Shown here piece by piece: positions 16,002 to 24,327 of a DNA stretch of 64,000 bases. Source of the DNA: Sphingomonas sp. FARSPH (GTDB lineage Bacteria > Pseudomonadota > Alphaproteobacteria > Sphingomonadales > Sphingomonadaceae). The translations under genes were made by a program, and so were the position numbers. The stretch lies in assembly GCF_003355005.1 (NCBI RefSeq), contig NZ_CP029985.1, forward strand, positions 1,045,001 to 1,109,000, written 5' to 3'. The notes under the pieces are model-generated. The model saw only the letters and a list, made by a program, of their open reading frames with translations, searched no databases and had not been told where the DNA came from. How positions within the stretch are numbered: position 1 is the first letter of the stretch; each line of letters starts with the position of its first letter.

Positions 16002-17399
16002 TCAGGGCCTGAGCGGGCCCCATGCCGGATCGGACCCGTCGAGCGGCGTCGGGATTTTGCGTTCGACCTGTCCGGTCAGATCGACCATCCACAGGTCCGC
16101 CTTGCCCGATCCGCCCTGTGTCGAGCGGAAAAAGGTGATCGCGCGGCCGTTCGGCGACCAGCTGGGGCCTTCGTCCTGCCACGCATTGGTCAGCAGTTTC
16201 TCGCCCGATCCGTCCGGCGCCATGATGCCGATGCGGAAATCGCCCGAAATCCGGGTGAAGGCGATCAGGTCGCCGCGCGGACTCCACACCGGCGTCGCAT
16301 AGCGGCCGCCGCCGAAGCTGATGCGATGCTGGTTTGATCCGTCTGCGTTCATCACATAGAGTTGCTGGCCACCCGACCGATCGCTCTCGAACGCGATCTT
16401 CGACCCGTCGGGCGAATAGCTGCCGCCGGTGTCGATGCCCGGCGACGTCGTCAGCCGCTGCGGCGTGCCGCCGCTCGCCGCGACGCGGTAGATGTCGGTG
16501 TTGCCGCCCTGCGCCATCGAGAACAGGATCCAGCGGCCGTCCGGCGAGAAGCGCGGCGCGAAGGTCAGCGACACGTTCTGCACGATCCGGCGCGGACGCC
16601 CCGAGCCGAGGTCGTAGACGTAGATCGAGGGACGATTGTCCTCGAAGCTCATGTAGACGATCGACTGCTGGTTCGGCGCGAAACGCGGCGTCAGCACGAT
16701 CGACTGGCCGTTGGTCAGGAAGCGGTGGTTGGCGCCGTCTTGGTCCATGATTGCCAGCCGCTTGATGCGCTTGCCCTTCGGCCCGGTTTCGGAAACGTAG
16801 ACGATGCGGCTGTCGAAATACGGCCCCTCGCCGGTCAGCCGGGTATAGACCATGTCGGCGCATTTATGCCCCGCGCGGCGCCAGTCGGATGGCGGCACGA
16901 CGAAGCCGGTGCGCTTCAGCTCGACCTTGGAAAAGACGTCGTACAGATAGCAGCCGACGGTCAGATTGCCGTCCGCGCCCGCGCGCACGAACCCCTGCAC
17001 CAGCGCCTGCGCACCCGTGCCGCCCCAGTAATCGAATGCCGGGGTGTTCACCTCCTGGAACCCGACCGGGCGCAGCTGGCCGGGGGCGAGCGGCGTGAAC
17101 AGGCCGGAATTCTTGAGGTCGGTGGCGACGATATCGGCAAGCTGGCGGCCGAGCGCATCGGTCGGCCCCGCCGGCGTATCGACCACCTCGGCGGTCGGCA
17201 TCACGGGGATGGCGATCGGCATCGGCTGGTTGACGCCGCCGGTCACCGAGACTTCGAGCGGCGCGGCGCTCTGGTCCTGCGGTTGCCCGGCCGGTTGCTG
17301 CTGCGGCGCAGGCGCCGGCGCGTCCTGCGCCGTGGCGGGCGCGGTCAGCGCCGACAGGGCGACGGTCGCGGCCAGCGCCGCAAAGATTTTTCCGATCAT
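16002..17399 (-). CDS. tolB: Tol-Pal system beta-propeller protein TolB
   Basis: Periplasmic protein linking Pal to the inner-membrane TolQRA complex. It has a signal peptide (residues 1-24, ending TAPATAQ), a Gln/Pro/Ala-rich linker, the N-terminal D1 domain and a C-terminal six-bladed propeller with repeated FAPNQQSIVYMSFED / FSPDGRWILFSMAQG / YSPDGSKIAFESDRSG blades. Two in-frame ATGs lie at 17405 and 17399; the latter is eight bases after AGGA and is chosen (465 residues). The 104-base gap to tolA suggests tolB-pal may have an extra promoter. Confidence 0.95.
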   Translation of the reverse strand: MIGKIFAALAATVALSALTAPATAQDAPAPAPQQQPAGQPQDQSAAPLEVSVTGGVNQPMPIAIPVMPTAEVVDTPAGPTDALGRQLADIVATDLKNSGLFTPLAPGQLRPVGFQEVNTPAFDYWGGTGAQALVQGFVRAGADGNLTVGCYLYDVFSKVELKRTGFVVPPSDWRRAGHKCADMVYTRLTGEGPYFDSRIVYVSETGPKGKRIKRLAIMDQDGANHRFLTNGQSIVLTPRFAPNQQSIVYMSFEDNRPSIYVYDLGSGRPRRIVQNVSLTFAPRFSPDGRWILFSMAQGGNTDIYRVAASGGTPQRLTTSPGIDTGGSYSPDGSKIAFESDRSGGQQLYVMNADGSNQHRISFGGGRYATPVWSPRGDLIAFTRISGDFRIGIMAPDGSGEKLLTNAWQDEGPSWSPNGRAITFFRSTQGGSGKADLWMVDLTGQVERKIPTPLDGSDPAWGPLRP

Positions 17400-17503
17400 G
17401 CGCATGTTCCTGTTGGCATCCGTGCCTGTATCACATCCAGCGGGGCCGGGCTGCTTCATTGCCCCCCACCCCGTTCGGTCTGCTTGTCGAAGCCCTGGAC
17501 CGA

Positions 17504-18523
17504 TCACTTCAGCTTCCACTGGAAATTGATGTTGTTCCAGCCGCCCGATGGCGTGTCGTAATATTCGGCAGGAAGCTTGAGCGGCGAACAGCCCTTGAAC
17601 GCGGCGATGCCGATTTCGAACACGCGCTGCTTGTACCGCTCATTCTCATCCGTCACCCCCGTCTGGCGCACCAGCCTGGGCGCGCCGGCGAGCGTGCCGT
17701 CCTCGTTCAGCCGCAGGTTCAGCGTCGTCACGATCTCGTTGGCGCCGGGTCCCGGAGAGCCCTGCCGATCGGCGCACGGCTGAATCTGGCGCTGGATCGC
17801 CGCGACGATCCCCGCCATCGCGCGCGCATCGATCTTCGCGGCCTTGGGCGCGGTCGACGTGCTGGGCGAGGGATCGCTGCTCAGCCCTTTCAGGAAATCA
17901 TTGCCCAGCCGTGATCCGCGCGGACGCGTCGCCTTGCTCGCCTCGTCGCTGCCGCGGCCGGCGGATGGCTTCGCCGCAGCCTGCGGCTTGGCGGCAGCCT
18001 TTGCGGGGGCGGGCCGCTCGGTGGGCTTCGCCTCGCTGTGCTTCGCCGCAGCCGGCTTTTCGGGCTTGTGCGTCGGCTTGGCGGGCGCGGCCTCTTCTAC
18101 CTTGGGTTCGGGTCTCGGCTTCGGCTCGGGCTTGACCGGCGCCGGCTTGGGCTTGGGCTGCGGCTTCGCGGGGGCTGGTTTCGGCTCGGGCTTGGGTTCC
18201 GGCTTGGGCGCAGGCTTCGGCGGCGCCGGTTTCGGCTCGGGCGGCGCGGGTTCGGGCTCCGCGGCGAGCTCGGGCTCCGCCGCCGCCGGCGGCGCGGCAT
18301 CCTCCGGATCGCCCGCGTCGGGCGCCTTCGACTGGGCGGGCGGCGTCACCGATTGCGGTGCGGTCGCCTCCAGCGCGACGTCCTTGACGAGGCTGATCTC
18401 GATCGGCGTGGCCTTCAGCTTTTCGGGATTGGGCGTCGACAGGAAACCGACCGACAGCAGGCCGAAGAGCACGACGTGCCCCGCGACCGCGACGGCCAGA
18501 CCGATCTTCTCCGCCCGATCCAT
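17504..18523 (-). CDS. tolA: TolA-like cell envelope integrity protein
   Basis: A 339-residue protein anchored by one N-terminal transmembrane helix (about 8-29), followed by a long Pro/Ala/Lys/Glu-rich periplasmic arm (about 50-225, with many PKP and PEP repeats) and a C-terminal globular domain of about 110 residues with a conserved Cys near PCADRQGSPG. TolA couples the proton-driven TolQR motor to TolB-Pal. The arm is Pro-rich rather than the Ala/Lys helix of E. coli TolA, resembling TonB. Position after tolR (TGATG junction) settles the identity. Confidence 0.9.
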   Translation of the reverse strand: MDRAEKIGLAVAVAGHVVLFGLLSVGFLSTPNPEKLKATPIEISLVKDVALEATAPQSVTPPAQSKAPDAGDPEDAAPPAAAEPELAAEPEPAPPEPKPAPPKPAPKPEPKPEPKPAPAKPQPKPKPAPVKPEPKPRPEPKVEEAAPAKPTHKPEKPAAAKHSEAKPTERPAPAKAAAKPQAAAKPSAGRGSDEASKATRPRGSRLGNDFLKGLSSDPSPSTSTAPKAAKIDARAMAGIVAAIQRQIQPCADRQGSPGPGANEIVTTLNLRLNEDGTLAGAPRLVRQTGVTDENERYKQRVFEIGIAAFKGCSPLKLPAEYYDTPSGGWNNINFQWKLK

Positions 18524-18987
18524 CAGTGCGCGCCGTTCCCGCTTGGTGCGGCGCCGTCGCCCTCCACGGTGACCAGCGAGACGCGGTTGAGGCCGGCGCG
18601 GTTGAGCTCGCCCATCACGCGCATCACGCGCCCATAGTCGAGCGCGCGGTCGGCGCGCAGGAACACCTGCGGCGGCTGGCCGGCCGCGTCCTTGCCGCCC
18701 GCGATTCGCGCCAACCGCTCGGGCAAGGCATCCTCGGCGACCTCGTCGTTATCGACGAACAGCCGGCCCTGCGCATCGAGCGACAGCTGCACCGGCTTCT
18801 GGTCCTGATCGAGGGCCTTGGCACGGCTGTCGGGCAGGTTGACCGGCACGCCCGCGGTCAGCAGCGGCGCGGTGACCATAAAGATGATGAGCAGCACCAG
18901 CATCACGTCGACCAGCGGCGTGACGTTGATATCGGCGACGGGCGCCCGCCGCCCGCGGCCCCGCTGCGAGGGGAGGTTCATCGCCAT
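18523..18987 (-). CDS. tolR: Tol-Pal proton channel subunit TolR
   Basis: Inner-membrane ExbD/TolR protein forming the proton channel with TolQ. The 154-residue protein has an N-terminal basic segment (SQRGRGRRAP), one transmembrane helix with the functional Asp27 (INVTPLVDVMLVLLIIFMV) and a periplasmic peptidoglycan-binding domain. The ATG at 18987 has a GGAGGGGAG site that lies at the edge of a palindromic repeat; a second ATG six bases further in is also possible. The stop shares one base with the tolA start. Confidence 0.95.
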   Translation of the reverse strand: MAMNLPSQRGRGRRAPVADINVTPLVDVMLVLLIIFMVTAPLLTAGVPVNLPDSRAKALDQDQKPVQLSLDAQGRLFVDNDEVAEDALPERLARIAGGKDAAGQPPQVFLRADRALDYGRVMRVMGELNRAGLNRVSLVTVEGDGAAPSGNGAH

Positions 18988-18992
18988 CTTAC

Positions 18993-19096
18993 TCCCCTCC
19001 CGCTTGCGGGAGGGGCTGGGCGTGGACCCGAATCTCACAAAGGATAACGCCAGCGGACAGGCCCACCCCTGCCCCCTCCCGCAAGCGGGAGGGGGA
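18993..19096. repeat. Family B palindromic repeat between tolQ and tolR
   Basis: CCCCTCCCGCTTGCGGGAGG at the left end and CCCCTCCCGCAAGCGGGAGG at the right end are each self-complementary and also pair with each other, with GGGCGTGG near the left hairpin and a GCCCACCCC stretch near the right. It interrupts an operon whose other junctions overlap, and supplies the G-rich ribosome site of tolR. A partial copy is at 22981-23016. Confidence 0.75.
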
Positions 19097-19110
19097 TTTG
19101 TCAGCCCCCG

Positions 19111-19803
19111 TCACCGCCCCGAATCCAGCTGGCGCGACAGCGTCGCGTGGAAGCCGTCGGCGAAGCGGTTCAGCGCCGCCTCGATCCGGTTCACGCCGTG
19201 GCTGAAGCGGTTGTAGGCGATCACCGCGGGGATCGCGGCGAACAGGCCGATCGCGGTCGCGAACAGCGCCTCGGCGATCCCCGGTGCGACCACCGCCAGC
19301 GACGAATTCTGCGCCTGCGCGATGCCGGTGAAGCTGCGCATGATCCCCCACACCGTCCCGAACAGACCGACGAACGGCGCGACCGAGCCGACCGTCGCGA
19401 GGATGTTGAGCTTGTCCGAAATGCGGTCGATCTCGCCCGCCGCCGCCGCGCCCATCGCCATCGCGAGCCGCTCGCGCGTGCCGCCCTTGTCGATGCCGCC
19501 GCCCGCGGTGGACCGGCGCCATTCCTTGACGCCCGCCGCGAACACCCGCGCTGACGGCAAATCCTGGTCGGCTTCCGCCTTGTAAAAGGCGTCGATATCC
19601 TCCGCCTTCCAGAAATCGCGCTCGAACCGCGCCATGCCCTTGCGGATGCGCCCCAGCCGCCGCCAGAAGGCGACGATCAGCGTCCACGTCCAGATGCTGG
19701 CGAGGAGTAGCCCCGCCATCACCACTTTCACGACGACATCCGCCTGCAGGAACAAGGCGACCGGCGACAGCGTCGCCGCATCCATGTTGAACACCGGATT
19801 CAT
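19111..19803 (-). CDS. tolQ: Tol-Pal proton channel subunit TolQ
   Basis: MotA/TolQ/ExbB-type inner-membrane protein of 230 residues with three transmembrane helices (about 20-40, 130-155 and 165-190). The core ILATVGSVAPFVGLFGTVWGIMRSF and the following ALFATAIGLFAAIPAVIAYNRF carry the conserved Thr and Gly residues that line the proton path. The ATG at 19803 overlaps the ybgC stop (ATGA), which is better supported than the upstream in-frame ATG at 19848. Confidence 0.96.
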   Translation of the reverse strand: MNPVFNMDAATLSPVALFLQADVVVKVVMAGLLLASIWTWTLIVAFWRRLGRIRKGMARFERDFWKAEDIDAFYKAEADQDLPSARVFAAGVKEWRRSTAGGGIDKGGTRERLAMAMGAAAAGEIDRISDKLNILATVGSVAPFVGLFGTVWGIMRSFTGIAQAQNSSLAVVAPGIAEALFATAIGLFAAIPAVIAYNRFSHGVNRIEAALNRFADGFHATLSRQLDSGR

Positions 19804-20264
19804 TCGTTGGTCCCCTGCCACACCAGGCGTTGATAGATGTCCGTCCACGCGGCCGGCTGGCGACGGGGGCGGCCGTTCGCGGCGACCAGCGCCGCGGTCA
19901 CCGCCGCCTCCGTCAGAACAAGCGGACCGCGCCTGACTGTCTGATGAATGACGACGCTGGCGGCGCGCACGGCGGTCACGCGGCTGACCACCAGCAGCGC
20001 GTCGTCAAGGCGTGCGGGCGCGCGATAGCGGATCGAGAGATCGGCGACGGCATAGGCGCCCTCGCCCGCGTCGAACACGCCGCGCTGGTCGATCCCCGCC
20101 AGCCGCAGCATCGCCGAGCGCGCGCGCTCCATGAAGCGCAGGTAATTGGCGTGATAGACGACGCCCGACAGGTCGGTGTCCTCGAAATAGACGCGCACCG
20201 GGAACAGGTGCTCGCGCCCCTCGAACCGTCCTGCCGTGGGCTGGTCGATGCCGTCATCCTGCAT
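19800..20264 (-). CDS. ybgC: Tol-Pal-associated acyl-CoA thioesterase
   Basis: A hot-dog-fold thioesterase of 154 residues. The catalytic motif VYFEDTDLSGVVYHANYLRFMERAR (about 24-48; Asp in EDTD) is diagnostic for the YbgC family. YbgC heads tol-pal operons in many proteobacteria and hydrolyses short-chain acyl-CoAs, with links to phospholipid metabolism. It is the first gene of the ybgC-tolQRAB-pal cluster here and lies 130 bases from the divergent membrane/HTH pair. Confidence 0.94.
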   Translation of the reverse strand: MQDDGIDQPTAGRFEGREHLFPVRVYFEDTDLSGVVYHANYLRFMERARSAMLRLAGIDQRGVFDAGEGAYAVADLSIRYRAPARLDDALLVVSRVTAVRAASVVIHQTVRRGPLVLTEAAVTAALVAANGRPRRQPAAWTDIYQRLVWQGTNE

Positions 20265-20344
20265 AGGCCAGCGGCGTTAACCCAACCATGCAGGCCGGGG
20301 AAGCCCGCACCGCGTCCTTCGCATGTAGGAAAAGGCTTGATTGA

Positions 20345-20380
20345 TGTAACCTGTACGTTACATGTAACCTAGAGGTTACA
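20345..20380 (+). promoter_or_regulatory. Twin 18-bp palindromic operators
   Basis: Two perfect dyads abut each other: TGTAAC-CTGTAC-GTTACA (20345-20362) and TGTAACCT-AG-AGGTTACA (20363-20380). They share the half-site TGTAAC and lie 15 bases before the start of the membrane-protein gene, so the four equally spaced half-sites probably bind the small HTH regulator encoded second in the operon. TTGATT at 20337 could be part of a -35 box overlapping the first dyad. Confidence 0.75.
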
Positions 20381-20394
20381 TTGAAGGAACGGAC

Positions 20395-20829
20395 ATGACG
20401 GTTCTGACGGAAAGCGCGATCGACCAGGCCGAACGCTACAGCCGGACGTGGGCGATCGGCTTCTATGTGCTCGGCGGGGTGCTACTGGTCGTGGAAATGG
20501 CGGGGATGACAGTACTGCGCCGCGATTTCGTCGACGGCTTCTGGCTGGGCGTTGCGTTGGTCTGCGCGCTGATGCTGCTGCCGTGGCGGCGCTGGCTCCG
20601 CCCGAACAGCCGGTTGAGTCAATTGCTCGACGACGAGGTCGTGCGCGAGCATCGCCGGATGAGCTGCACTGCAGGTTTCTGGGCCAGCCTGGTCGCGGCG
20701 TTGACGATCGCGCCCTTCGCGCACGATGCGATGCTCACCGCCTATGACGTCGCGCGCGTCGTCGCGACCGCCGCGCTCGTCGCCGCGATGGTCAGCTTCG
20801 CGACGCTGGAACTGCGCGCGGCGCGATGA
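20395..20829 (+). CDS. Four-helix membrane protein paired with HTH regulator
   Basis: A 144-residue protein with four predicted transmembrane helices (about 20-40, 48-64, 92-108 and 118-136) and a charged loop LLDDEVVREHRRMSC between helices 2 and 3. It has no recognised enzymatic motif. An AAGGA site lies seven bases before the ATG. Its stop overlaps the ATG of the HTH gene, so the two are made together. Small membrane/XRE pairs of this layout occur in many bacteria, but their function is unknown to me. Confidence 0.75.
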   Translation: MTVLTESAIDQAERYSRTWAIGFYVLGGVLLVVEMAGMTVLRRDFVDGFWLGVALVCALMLLPWRRWLRPNSRLSQLLDDEVVREHRRMSCTAGFWASLVAALTIAPFAHDAMLTAYDVARVVATAALVAAMVSFATLELRAAR

Positions 20830-21035
20830 GCGAGCTTGGCAATTGCTTGAAAGAGGAACGCGAGCGGCTGGGCCTGACCCAGGCGGCGCTCGCCGAACGG
20901 GTCGGCGTCAGCCGCAAGACGATCAACACCGTCGAGAACGGCGTCTTCGTGCCTTCGACGGTGCTCGCGCTACGGCTGGCGCGCGTGCTGGAACGGCCGG
21001 TCGAGGCCATCTTCCACCTCGCCGACGGTCACTGA
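20826..21035 (+). CDS. Small XRE-family HTH regulator
   Basis: A 69-residue protein that is nearly all helix-turn-helix: LKEERERLGLTQAALAERVG, then VSRKTINTVENG and VPSTVLALRLARVLERPVEAIF, the Cro/CI fold. There is no ligand or oligomerisation domain, so it is likely a simple dimeric repressor. It overlaps the membrane-protein gene and the two share the upstream twin palindromes, consistent with autoregulation. Its 3' end overlaps the convergent lipoprotein gene by seven bases. Confidence 0.88.
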   Translation: MSELGNCLKEERERLGLTQAALAERVGVSRKTINTVENGVFVPSTVLALRLARVLERPVEAIFHLADGH

Positions 21036-21784
21036 GCGACGGCGGTGTCGATCAGCGCGCTGGTGTCGACCGCGAGGCGCGGGCGGGCGGCGGGGGCGGC
21101 GGCGGGCACCGCCTGCACCGCGACGACGTTCGCGGGCACGGGCATGCTCACCATCGCCAATTGGTCGAGCCGCGCACGATCGGCGCGCCACGCGTCATAG
21201 GCGGCGTAGAAATCGGTGAACGGCTGTTCCAGCACCGCAAGGCGTCCGCTCGCGAACGCGGGCAGATCGGCCGCGGTCACCGTCTGCGCGTCGGACAGTG
21301 TCGCCGCGGCGGCGCGGCAGAAGCCGTCGCGCGCGGGCGATTGCGAGAAGAAATTGTAAAGGCGCGTCATCGCGTCGTCGTAGCGTTTCTGCCAATCGCC
21401 CCCGCTCGCTTTCCATTCTGCGGCGTAGCGGCTCTGCGCGGCGGCGAGCGGCGCCTTCTGGCTGGTCAGCAGCGCGTTGTAGTCGTTGACGATCGTCGCG
21501 GCGTCACCGCCGCGGCAGGCGAGCGCGGCGACGTTGAGCGCGGCGCGCAAATGCCAGACGGTGGCGGCCGGCGTCAGGTCGCGGTTTGGCGTCGCATAGC
21601 GGCCGTCGGCAAGCCGCGCGGGCACGGGCATGCCCGGATACGCGCCCTTGGGCATCGCCACCGCGGGCGCGGGCGGCGGCGCTGGCAACGTCGCGACGAC
21701 GGCGGGCGCCTGCACGGCGCGGCGCGTGGCACAGCCGGCGGTCAGCGCCAGCACGGTCATCGAAATGGCAATAGAGCGGCGCAT
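21029..21784 (-). CDS. Putative lipoprotein, function unknown
   Basis: A 251-residue protein with a lipoprotein signal (MTVLALTAGC, Cys18) followed by an Ala/Pro/Val-rich linker to about residue 50. The remainder is mostly helical, with two further Cys (ALACRGG and GFCRAAAA) that could form a periplasmic disulfide, and an Ala/Pro-rich C-terminus. I do not recognise a family. It starts at ATG 21784 and appears monocistronic, convergent with the HTH gene. Confidence 0.7.
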   Translation of the reverse strand: MRRSIAISMTVLALTAGCATRRAVQAPAVVATLPAPPPAPAVAMPKGAYPGMPVPARLADGRYATPNRDLTPAATVWHLRAALNVAALACRGGDAATIVNDYNALLTSQKAPLAAAQSRYAAEWKASGGDWQKRYDDAMTRLYNFFSQSPARDGFCRAAAATLSDAQTVTAADLPAFASGRLAVLEQPFTDFYAAYDAWRADRARLDQLAMVSMPVPANVVAVQAVPAAAPAARPRLAVDTSALIDTAVAQ

Positions 21785-21910
21785 GATTCCGGCGTCCTTC
21801 CAGCCCCCCGCTGTGGTGAAGCCGATAGTGACGCCGGAATGGTTAACGCGCGGTAAGCAGCGCGACGAAGCGCGGATCGGTCCGTCGCAGGACCGCCGCC
21901 TGCCGCCGGG

Positions 21911-22978
21911 TTATCGTGTCCGCGCCTCCAGCGCAGCTGCGGCCTCGGCCATCAGCGCGGCGATGATGTCGGCGATCGGCTCTTCTTTCGTCACCATGCC
22001 CACCGACTGGCCCGCCATGACGCTACCATGCTCGACGTCGCCCTCGATCACCGCGCGGCGCAGCGCGCCCGCCCAATAATGTTCGATCTGCAACTGCGCC
22101 TCGGCCATCGCGACGCTGCCCTCGTCCAGCGCCTGCGCGACCTCGCGCTGCTTGGCGGTGAACAGCTCGCCGCCCGCATTCTTCAGCGCGCGGACCGGGA
22201 TGACGGGCAGGCGCGGGTCGATCTGCACGCTCGCCACCGCATCGCGGGCAGAGGCGCGGATGAACGCCTTCTTGAAATTGGGGTGCGCGATCGATTCGGT
22301 CGCGCAGACGAAGCGCGTGCCGAGCTGGACGCCCGCCGCGCCCATGTCGAGATATCCGGCGATCGCCTCGCCGCGGCCGATGCCGCCGGCGACGAACACG
22401 GGGACCGTGTCGGCGATCTCGGGCAGCATTTCCTGCGCCAGCACGCTGGTCGACACCGGGCCGATATGGCCGCCCGCCTCCATCCCCTCGATCACCAAGG
22501 CATCGACGCCCGACCGGATCAGCTTCTTCGCCAGCGCCAGCGTCGGCGCGAAGCAGATCACCTTCGCCCCCATCGCCTTGATCGCTTCCAGCGAACCCTT
22601 GGGCGGCAGACCGCCGGCGAGCACGACATGGCCGACCGCATGCTTCGCGCACACCGCGATCAGGTCGAACAGGGCGGGGTGCATGGTGATGAGGTTCACG
22701 CCGAACGGCTTGTCCGTCAGCGCCTTCGTCCCCGCGATTTCCGCATCGAGCAGCGCGGGCGTCATCGCGCCGCACGCGATCACGCCAAAGCCCCCGGCAT
22801 TCGACATCGCGGCGACGAGATTGCGCTCGCTGACCCACGACATGGCGCCCGCCATGATCGCGACGTCGGAGCCGAGGAACGCAGCGCCCCGGGCCATGCG
22901 ACGGGCGAGGCGCTGATGGCCGGTCGAGGAAGAGGGCGCAGCGGTGTCGGTAGCGAAAAGAGTCATGGTCGACGCCAT
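21911..22978 (-). CDS. Nitronate monooxygenase-family flavoprotein
   Basis: An FMN-dependent TIM-barrel protein of the 2-nitropropane dioxygenase/NMO family. Characteristic parts are the N-terminal GSDVAIMAGAMSWVSERNLVAAMSNAGGFGVIA, the phosphate-binding region VFVAGGIGRGEAIAGYLDMGAAGVQLGTRFVCATES, and GVDALVIEGMEAGGHIG. Members oxidise nitronates or reduce quinones; the reaction here is not decidable. The start is uncertain: an ATG at 22978 (used, 355 residues) sits right after a G-rich site provided by a repeat, another ATG is at 22966. Follows lysC on the same strand. Confidence 0.88.
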   Translation of the reverse strand: MASTMTLFATDTAAPSSSTGHQRLARRMARGAAFLGSDVAIMAGAMSWVSERNLVAAMSNAGGFGVIACGAMTPALLDAEIAGTKALTDKPFGVNLITMHPALFDLIAVCAKHAVGHVVLAGGLPPKGSLEAIKAMGAKVICFAPTLALAKKLIRSGVDALVIEGMEAGGHIGPVSTSVLAQEMLPEIADTVPVFVAGGIGRGEAIAGYLDMGAAGVQLGTRFVCATESIAHPNFKKAFIRASARDAVASVQIDPRLPVIPVRALKNAGGELFTAKQREVAQALDEGSVAMAEAQLQIEHYWAGALRRAVIEGDVEHGSVMAGQSVGMVTKEEPIADIIAALMAEAAAALEARTR

Positions 22979-22980
22979 GC

Positions 22981-23016
22981 CCTCCCCTAACCCCTCCCGC
23001 AAGCGGGAGGGGGATT
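22981..23016. repeat. Half of a family B palindromic repeat
   Basis: CCCCTCCCGC-AA-GCGGGAGGGG (22991-23012) followed by GATTTTT on the plus strand. It matches one end of the element at 18993-19096. It lies between lysC and the NMO gene and contributes the ribosome-site sequence of the latter. Confidence 0.65.
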
Positions 23017-23017
23017 T

Positions 23018-24274
23018 TTACGCCGCCTCGGCATCCAGCCCGTAGGCGGTGTGCAGCACGCGCACCGCCAGTTCGGTCTCGTCCTCGTGGATCAGCACGC
23101 TGACCTTGATCTCGCTGGTCGAGATCGCCTGGATGTTGATGCCGCGCTGGCCCAAGACGGTGAACATCGTGCTGGCGACGCCCGCATGGCTGCGCATGCC
23201 GACGCCGACGACGGAGACCTTCGCGACGCGCGTGTCGTGGACGAGTTCGCCGAAACCGATCGCCTCGCGCCCCTGGTTCAGCGTCTCGATCGAGCGTGCC
23301 AGGTCGGCGGACGGAACGGTGAAGGTGACGTCGGTCGACCCGTGGTTGTGCGCGATATTCTGGATGATCATGTCGACGTTGATGTTCGCGCTCGCGAGTG
23401 GTTCGAAGATGCTCGCCACCGCGCCGGGCTTATCGGGCACGCCGGTCAGCGTGATCTTCGCCTCGTTCTTGTCGTGCGCGATGCCGGTGATCAGCTGGCG
23501 TTCCACGTCTTCAATCTCCTCTTCCCCGACGATCATCGTGCCGGGCAATGTATCCGCCATCGGCGCGTCCTCGCCGGTGAAGGACGAGAGCACCTGGACG
23601 CGGACCTGTGCCTTCATCGCAAGGCCGACCGAGCGGGTCTGCAACACTTTCGCGCCGACGCTGGCAAGCTCCAGCATCTCCTCATACGTCACCTTGGCGA
23701 GCTTGCGCGCGCGCGGGACGATGCGCGGATCGGTGGTGTAGACGCCGTCGACGTCGGTATAGATGTCGCACCGGTCCGCCTTGATCGCGGCCGCCACCGC
23801 GACCGCCGAGGTATCCGACCCGCCACGGCCCAGCGTCGTGACGCGGTTGTCGTCGGACAGGCCCTGGAAGCCCGGGATCACCGCGACCTCGCCCGCCGCC
23901 ATGCTGGCGAGCAACGCGTCGGTCTCGATTCCGCCGATCCGCGCCTTGGCATGCGCGTCGTCGGTGTGGATCGGCAGTTGCCAGCCGAGCCAGCTCCGCG
24001 CCTTCACCTCCGCCGCCTGCAGCGCGATCGCGAGCAGCCCGCTGGTAATCTGCTCACCCGCCGCCACGACGACGTCATATTCGCGTGGGTCGTAGAGCGA
24101 CGACGCCTCGCGGCAGAAACCGACCAGCCGGTCCGTCTCGCCCGCCATGGCGGAGACGACGACGGCGACCTCGTTACCTGCCGCCACCTCGCGTTTGACG
24201 CGCGCGGCGACGCTCCGGATGCGCTCGATCCCGGCCATCGACGTGCCGCCGAACTTCATCACGATGCGTGCCAT
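23018..24274 (-). CDS. lysC: Aspartate kinase
   Basis: Phosphorylates aspartate, the first step of lysine, threonine, methionine and diaminopimelate synthesis. The 418-residue protein has the N-terminal kinase motif VMKFGGTSMAGIERI (about 5-19), GRGGSDTSAVAVAAA in the amino-acid kinase domain and two C-terminal ACT domains (about 270-335 and 345-410) for feedback inhibition by lysine and/or threonine. The ATG at 24274 is chosen over a longer reading because the kinase motif starts there. Divergent from ubiG across 53 bases. Confidence 0.96.
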   Translation of the reverse strand: MARIVMKFGGTSMAGIERIRSVAARVKREVAAGNEVAVVVSAMAGETDRLVGFCREASSLYDPREYDVVVAAGEQITSGLLAIALQAAEVKARSWLGWQLPIHTDDAHAKARIGGIETDALLASMAAGEVAVIPGFQGLSDDNRVTTLGRGGSDTSAVAVAAAIKADRCDIYTDVDGVYTTDPRIVPRARKLAKVTYEEMLELASVGAKVLQTRSVGLAMKAQVRVQVLSSFTGEDAPMADTLPGTMIVGEEEIEDVERQLITGIAHDKNEAKITLTGVPDKPGAVASIFEPLASANINVDMIIQNIAHNHGSTDVTFTVPSADLARSIETLNQGREAIGFGELVHDTRVAKVSVVGVGMRSHAGVASTMFTVLGQRGINIQAISTSEIKVSVLIHEDETELAVRVLHTAYGLDAEAA

Positions 24275-24327
24275 CTGGTCCCGCCAAACTCCTTGGGTGA
24301 AAGGGTGCGCCCTGATAGGTAGCGGCC

